Below are positions 7,197-8,191 of a stretch of 8,191 bases of DNA, in pieces (within the stretch, counting starts at the first letter, position 1; each line of letters starts with the position of its first letter). The DNA comes from Bacteroidota bacterium (GTDB lineage: Bacteria; Bacteroidota; Bacteroidia; Flavobacteriales; Weeksellaceae): contig JAEWOR010000047.1 of assembly GCA_023399595.1 (NCBI GenBank), forward strand, positions 1-8,191, in the 5' to 3' direction. The translations under genes were made by a program, and so were the position numbers. The notes under the pieces were generated by a model. That model was not told where the DNA came from and did not search any database. It saw only the letters and a program-made list of their open reading frames with translations.

Positions 7197-7443
7197 CCGT
7201 TTTTACAAAACTACCTACTGCATATATAAAACTCTTATCCGTATTCATAAAACTACCAACCTCCACTGCAAAACTTGTGTCCGCCATTATAAAATTTACA
7301 ATCTCCACTATAAAACTCACGACCGCCAACATAAAACTTACATACTAATTTGCAAAACTCGCAACCTCCATTACAAAACTTACGACCGCCACTATAGAAC
7401 TCCTATCCGCAATTTAATTTCTTCCGTCCGCCAATACAAAACA
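7186..7443. repeat. Degenerate tandem array, period exactly 21 bp, about 12 units
   Basis: The hexamer AAAACT, or a one-base variant, starts at 7207, 7228, 7249, 7270, 7291, 7312, 7333, 7354, 7375 and 7396, always 21 bases apart. More decayed units begin at 7186, 7417 and 7438. The unit is AAAACT, four variable bases, then about WCCGCCAYTAY. A CTCC/CGCC alternation in neighbouring units gives a partial 42-bp higher order. The period equals two helical turns and also seven codons. On the minus strand one frame stays open over about six units and reads as heptads such as KFYNGG, but it lacks a convincing start and is short. I treat the array as non-coding or as a relic. Confidence 0.9.
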
Positions 7444-7461
7444 AGGAATAAAGTCCACCGC

Positions 7462-7532
7462 AAAGGAAAAAGCACATTTGCAGACCGCTCCACCCTCACC
7501 AAAACCCACATCTGCAAAAGAGCTTTTCCTTT
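7462..7532. repeat. Hairpin element, copy 1
   Basis: The outer arms are 7462-7473 and 7522-7532 (AAAGGAAAAAGC against GCTTTTCCTTT, one bulged A). The inner arms are 7477-7484 and 7511-7518 (TTTGCAGA against TCTGCAAA). Between outer and inner stems there is a symmetric 3-by-3 internal loop, aca against aga. The apical loop is 26 bases (7485-7510). The layout matches the copy at 7933-7994, including AGCACATTTGCA on the left and TGCAAAAGAGCT on the right. Confidence 0.8.
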
Positions 7533-7611
7533 CCCTCTTTTCCCCACCGCCAAAAAAAGAATAAATTTCCCTCACCTACTCCTGCATATTTCCAATCTAA
7601 CTGAATAAAAA

Positions 7612-7818
7612 GCACTGCATATAACATCGTATTGCTAAAATGCGGACTGAGAATATAATAGAAATATTTATAATTATTATCCGCAAAAATCATTTTCTTT
7701 TTGCAAAATGTGTATTTTAGCAAAAAGGAAAATGTTTTTGCTACTTGCATCCAAAGTTTAAAGAGTTGTCATTCTTAAACCCGCACTTCGCAAAGCCTTT
7801 TTCCGTTATATGCAATGC
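7612..7818. repeat. Wide inverted repeat enclosing a strong hairpin
   Basis: GCACTGCATATAAC at 7612-7625 is the inverse complement of GTTATATGCAATGC at 7805-7818 with 13 of 14 matches. Inside it, TTGCTAAAAT (7632-7641) pairs with ATTTTAGCAA (7714-7723), and TGCGGA (7641-7646) pairs with TCCGCA (7680-7685). These inner pairings compete with the hairpin at 7683-7741. No flanking target-site duplication is visible. It could be a remnant of a small non-autonomous element or a recombination site. Its class is not known to me. Confidence 0.55.
7683..7741. other. 59-nt near-continuous hairpin with single-base bulges
   Basis: Bases 7683-7689 pair with 7735-7741 (GCAAAAA with TTTTTGC), and 7691-7709 pair with 7714-7734. 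The loop is a GTGT tetraloop (7710-7713). Unpaired single bases are T7690, A7719 and one G of 7727-7728. This gives about 26 base pairs with three bulges. There is no long T run directly after the stem, so it is not an ordinary terminator. It could be a structured RNA or a single-strand recombination substrate. Confidence 0.6.
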
Positions 7819-7932
7819 TGTGAAAACGGTTTCTAACATTAGAAAATTTAGCTTCAATATTTTTCTGGATAATATTTTTACATTCCCAACGCAAAATTTA
7901 TTCTTTTTCCAGCACCTTTTTTGCCAGCCCAC

Positions 7933-8006
7933 ATTAGCACATTTGCAAAATCTTTCCATTTCAAATCCGTCCCCTATTTTGCAAAAGAGCTAATTTTCCC
8001 CACCAT
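7933..8006. repeat. Hairpin element, copy 2, with tail repeated at the window start
   Basis: The outer arms are ATTAGC (7933-7938) and GCTAAT (7989-7994). The inner arms are 7942-7951 and 7976-7985 (TTTGCAAAAT against ATTTTGCAAA). The internal loop is again aca against aga. The outer stem differs in sequence from copy 1 at 7462-7532 but is still complementary, as expected if folding is conserved. Bases 7977-8000 are identical to 1-24 of the window. Confidence 0.8.
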
Positions 8007-8098
8007 AAAACAACACTAAGGTAACTCATCAAAATTTCAGTATTTTTTCACTATTCTATTAAACTAACCCGTAGTGCATTTGTAAGAGTAATATAAAA

Positions 8099-8168
8099 AG
8101 GTTGTTCCAAAATAGAATATTTTGTATATTTAATTAATTACCAGTTAGTTAAATAATATGAACAACCT
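8099..8168 (+). promoter_or_regulatory. Inverted repeat pairing the leader with the transposase start codon
   Basis: AGGTTGTTC (8099-8107) is the exact inverse complement of GAACAACCT (8160-8168). The right arm starts on the G of the ATG at 8158. In an mRNA starting upstream of 8099 this 9-bp stem would cover the start codon. A transcript starting inside the 52-base loop would leave it free. This is a known way for insertion sequences to avoid activation by read-through. Its function here is inferred. Confidence 0.4.
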
Positions 8169-8191
8169 GAAAGCAAGTTACAATAAAATTT
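8158..8191 (+). CDS. Start of a probable transposase gene, 3' end outside window
   Basis: ATG at 8158 opens a frame of 11 complete codons (MNNLKASYNKI) that runs off the window without a stop. The AT-rich leader before it and the change of sequence at about 8067 suggest the first gene of an insertion sequence. I suspect the IS982 family from the resemblance of these residues, but 11 residues are too few to be sure. It is transcribed in the same direction as the cassette but lies about 1 kb beyond its terminator. Confidence 0.45.
   Translation, partial: MNNLKASYNKI

Larger units (their letters stand above)
7444..8066. other. Gene-free, structure-rich intergenic stretch
   Basis: No convincing gene is seen here on either strand. 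The short open frames are low in complexity, overlap each other on both strands, and coincide with hairpins. The stretch is filled by the inverted-repeat elements listed separately: 7462-7532, 7612-7818 with its inner hairpin 7683-7741, and 7933-8006. A further short copy of TTTCCCTCACC (7566-7576) matches 19-29. Between 8007 and 8066 I see nothing notable. Confidence 0.7.
8067..8191 (+). mobile_element. Probable left end of an insertion sequence (IS982-like suspected), cut by window edge
   Basis: From about 8067 the sequence changes character. ACCCGTAGTGCATTTG (8067-8082) could be the start of a terminal inverted repeat, since IS982-family ends often begin with ACCC. It is followed by about 75 bases of leader and an open frame starting MNNLKASYNKI, which resembles N-termini I associate with IS982-family transposases of flavobacteria. 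The right end lies outside the window, so neither the inverted repeat nor a target duplication can be confirmed. The exact left boundary is a guess. Confidence 0.45.

Noticed and set aside
7264..7403. Heptapeptide-repeat gene on the minus strand
   Set aside because: The frame is open for only about 46 codons, has no convincing start, and other units of the same array carry stops in that frame.
7186..7443. CRISPR array
   Set aside because: The 21-bp units follow each other directly, with no constant repeat and unique spacers of CRISPR size, and no cas gene is present.
7612..7818. Integron attC site
   Set aside because: The ends do not fit the paired RYYYAAC and GTTRRRY core sites, and no integrase gene or cassette series is visible.
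7496..7993. Short open frames on both strands (7496-7750 minus, 7741-7959 minus, 7745-7993 plus)
   Set aside because: They overlap each other and the hairpins, are low in complexity with runs of Phe, Lys and Cys, and show no recognisable domain.
8109..8157. Bacteroidetes -7 promoter box (TAnnTTTG) before the transposase
   Set aside because: The best match near 8118-8124 lacks one spacer base, and I could not place a matching -33 element.

Overview
The window looks like an accessory island from a low-GC member of the Bacteroidetes, most likely a flavobacterium (Flavobacteriaceae or Weeksellaceae). The evidence is the AT-rich composition, start codons without Shine-Dalgarno sequences but with A-rich leaders, Bacteroidetes-type lipoprotein signals, and protein families typical of that group. 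No ribosomal or housekeeping gene is present to fix the genus.

Positions 46-7152 hold six genes on the plus strand, tightly packed: a protein of unknown function (46-903), a DUF4280 PAAR-like spike-tip protein (943-1434), a 902-residue multidomain protein (1447-4155), two lipoproteins (4155-5246 and 5243-6394), and a helical protein of unknown function with an internal duplication (6424-7152). The large protein has two related N-terminal beta-type modules, a proline-rich linker, a lysozyme-like region with a candidate catalytic Glu, and a C-terminal His/Asp-rich region resembling LAS/M15-type murein peptidases. Its stop overlaps the first lipoprotein start by 1 base, and the two lipoproteins overlap by 4 bases. 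The simplest reading is a contractile-injection payload cassette (Bacteroidetes type VI secretion, or an extracellular contractile system). In it, the PAAR-like protein caps the spike, the large protein attacks peptidoglycan with two activities, and the two periplasm-facing lipoproteins protect the producer. No sheath, tube or baseplate gene lies in the window, so the delivery system itself is inferred.

A clean 12-bp terminator hairpin follows the last gene. From about 7186 to 8066 there is no credible gene, but the DNA is highly structured. It holds a degenerate tandem array with an exact 21-bp period, two copies of a long hairpin element that share an unpaired aca/aga internal loop and have different but complementary outer stems, and a 59-nt near-continuous hairpin inside a wider inverted repeat. 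The right half of the same hairpin element also occurs at positions 1-31, so the whole gene cassette lies between copies of one repeat family.

The last about 125 bases (from about 8067) look like the left end of an insertion sequence. The first 11 codons of a probable transposase begin at 8158, and its start codon lies in one arm of a 9-bp inverted repeat.
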